64,000 bases of DNA from Bacillus sp. BA3 (GTDB lineage: Bacteria; Bacillota; Bacilli; Bacillales; DSM-1321), in assembly GCA_002835675.1 (NCBI GenBank), contig PIZR01000002.1, positions 1,155,878 through 1,219,877 of the forward strand, in the 5' to 3' direction. Numbering within the stretch: position 1 is the first letter of the stretch; each line of letters starts with the position of its first letter. This document shows, in pieces, positions 62,814-64,000 of the stretch. The notes beneath the pieces are model-generated. The model saw nothing but the letters and a program-made list of their open reading frames with translations. It was not told the DNA's origin and made no database searches. Both the position numbers and the translations under genes were made by a program.

Positions 62814-62952
62814 AGAATACTTCCTTTGTAACAATTCCCTTTATATCAGGGTGAGATTTATCAATTCCAGAGTCAATTATTGCAATTTTTATTATCCTCT
62901 TGTGAACTTTGTTACCTTGAATATTTAAAGATTTATACCCCCAACTTTCCAT
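62773..62952 (-). pseudogene. N-terminal fragment of an S8 (subtilisin-like) protease
   Basis: A 59-residue frame reads IIKIAIIDSGIDKSHPDIKG, the block containing the catalytic Asp of subtilases, then runs out of homology and stops. His and Ser blocks are absent. It overlaps the start of the next gene by 41 bp. I regard it as a truncated gene. Confidence 0.6.
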
Positions 62953-62996
62953 TGTTTATCATTTTCTTGAAAATTATAACTAAAGGTAGAAGAGCC

Positions 62997-63232
62997 TTAC
63001 TCAAAAGGAGGCGAATCGTTAAATAGAACAAAGCAGATAAAAAAGTAATCCGCATCACCTACAGTTTCTTGTGGAACATCCACATCTACCGCAAAAGTAC
63101 CATCCATTTCATTATCTTTAGATTTTTTTTATCCTCCGAACTTACGTCACTTACATCATCTTTCTTGGAATCGGAACAAGCTGAAACTATCAAAGAAAGA
63201 CTAACTATAAATAATAGTGAAGCAAGTAACTG
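62997..63232 (-). pseudogene. frameshifted lipoprotein remnant
   Basis: The minus frame reads LLASLLFIVSLSLIVSACSD, a lipoprotein signal with lipobox VSAC but no start codon, then KKDDVSDVSSEDKK. A frame change at a run of eight A leads to NEMDGTFAVDVDVPQETVGD. Both ends are damaged. Confidence 0.6.
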
Positions 63233-63389
63233 AACTTAGCGGTATAAGAAGCTTTATCATAATGCTATAATAACCAAAAATTCAGATTGAAATATCCCAA
63301 AATTGAATTCAGGATTTTCATATATGGAATATTTAATAATATTAATTAAACCAAACCTTTGTATTGGTAAAAGTTTCAACTAATAACAC

Positions 63390-63626
63390 TCATTTTTTAT
63401 TGATTTTTGAACGAATAAGTATAGATAAAGCACAAGTACCATAGAGAAATAAAGCTATGAAAAGTAAAGGTACTAATATTGTTGATATTTGGTCTTTTGG
63501 GACAACCCAAAATAATAGAACTGCAAAGGAAATTGTTCCACTTAACCCCACGAATATCGCATAAAATAATAATCCGAAATTTAAAGCCTTTTTATAATTC
63601 TCTTTATTTGTAGACATCAATATCAA
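63390..63626 (-). CDS. small membrane protein
   Basis: 78 residues with two hydrophobic helices (FGLLFYAIFVGLSGTISFAVLLFWVV and ILVPLLFIALFLYGTCALSIL, each described here in part) and a basic C-terminus SKINKK. The start is the TTG at 63626 behind AGGTGG, or the ATG three codons later. No family is recognised. Confidence 0.5.
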   Translation of the reverse strand: MILMSTNKENYKKALNFGLLFYAIFVGLSGTISFAVLLFWVVPKDQISTILVPLLFIALFLYGTCALSILIRSKINKK

Positions 63627-63806
63627 AATTCACCACCTAATTTTAATTTTGTTTTAACCACTGTTTTTTAGAATTACTTATCATCTTCTAATCCTGCCTT
63701 TACTCCTACTCCGATACCGTAACTTTAGAAAAACAACTTCAAGCAACTCCCTATTTGGAGTAAGCACCAGTCAAAAACTCCTCCTCAGACCCTATATTTT
63801 ACGACA

Positions 63807-63840
63807 AATAAAAAGAATCCATCTTGAAAAAAGATGGATC
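63807..63840. terminator. hairpin, possible terminator
   Basis: GATCCATCTT pairs with AAGATGGATT on the minus strand (one end mispair), followed by TTTTT. It could end leftward transcription entering from beyond the window. Confidence 0.55.
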
Positions 63841-63881
63841 ATTTCTATCTGTGTTGCTGTGTCGATTCAGTTTTCATGCAG

Positions 63882-64000
63882 AGTTGATTGAAACGGAAGG
63901 TGCGAGACTCCTGCGGGAATACGCGTCCAAGGGACCGCGCAGGCGAAAGCGCCGAGGAGGCTCCCGGACCGCCTGCGGAAAGCGAGTGCCTGGAGTGGAA
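63882..64000 (+). repeat. GC-rich intergenic repeat, cut by window end
   Basis: Matches the copies at 14191 and 30731, including GTGCGAGACTCCTGCGGGAA and GCGGAAAGCGAGTGCCTGGA. The last bases continue beyond the window. Confidence 0.85.

Overview
The window looks like a chromosomal segment of a low-GC, endospore-forming Bacillaceae. A Peribacillus or Bacillus simplex-like host is my inference. The signs are an H-type small acid-soluble spore protein, a CsgA-type spore protein, a YjcZ-type sporulation peptide, GsiB-like KGG stress proteins behind sigma-B promoters, a DUF1659/DUF2922/YvrJ operon, strong AGGAGG ribosome sites and many TTG starts. I see no tRNA, rRNA, CRISPR array, replication origin or intact insertion sequence.

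1-28 kb is mostly metabolism and sporulation or stress genes. It opens with a sigma-54 activator (cut by the window edge) and a thiolase / 3-hydroxyacyl-CoA dehydrogenase operon behind a near-consensus -24/-12 promoter. A 3-hydroxybutyrate dehydrogenase diverges from it. A second copy of that dehydrogenase sits at 24.8-25.6 kb between two GntP-type permeases, next to a LysR regulator. Together these suggest 3-hydroxybutyrate or short hydroxy-acid uptake and oxidation to acetyl-CoA. Between them lie small membrane proteins, regulators, a D,D-carboxypeptidase, an acyltransferase and two KGG paralogs.

28-36 kb holds intergenic GC-rich repeats, an MDR oxidoreductase, a guanine-class purine riboswitch with terminator controlling a lipoprotein of the nucleoside phosphorylase/nucleosidase superfamily, a ZIP transporter, a YkuD L,D-transpeptidase, and the scrambled remains of a sodium:solute symporter and a flavoprotein.

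36-42.3 kb carries two large proteins that fuse a phospholipase-D nuclease domain to an SF2 helicase. They surround a MazG-like pyrophosphohydrolase and a NUDIX hydrolase. This compact set is the best candidate for an uncharacterised defence or nucleotide-sanitation system.

43.5-53.4 kb is a polymorphic-toxin locus read leftwards. It has an LXG toxin with an AHH nuclease tip and an ankyrin-SUFU immunity protein, followed by about ten further immunity-type genes (CdiI-like x2, colicin-Im-like, ankyrin x2, Imm22, DUF4274, Syd, SMI1 x2). Interspersed are a detached toxin tip and decayed gene fragments.

53.6-64 kb carries a methionine-type ABC importer, a Fur-box esterase, two MFS transporters with an XRE-cupin regulator and an ornithine cyclodeaminase-family enzyme. 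A duplicated esterase tail, an orphan gene next to an S8 protease fragment, and another copy of the GC-rich repeat follow.
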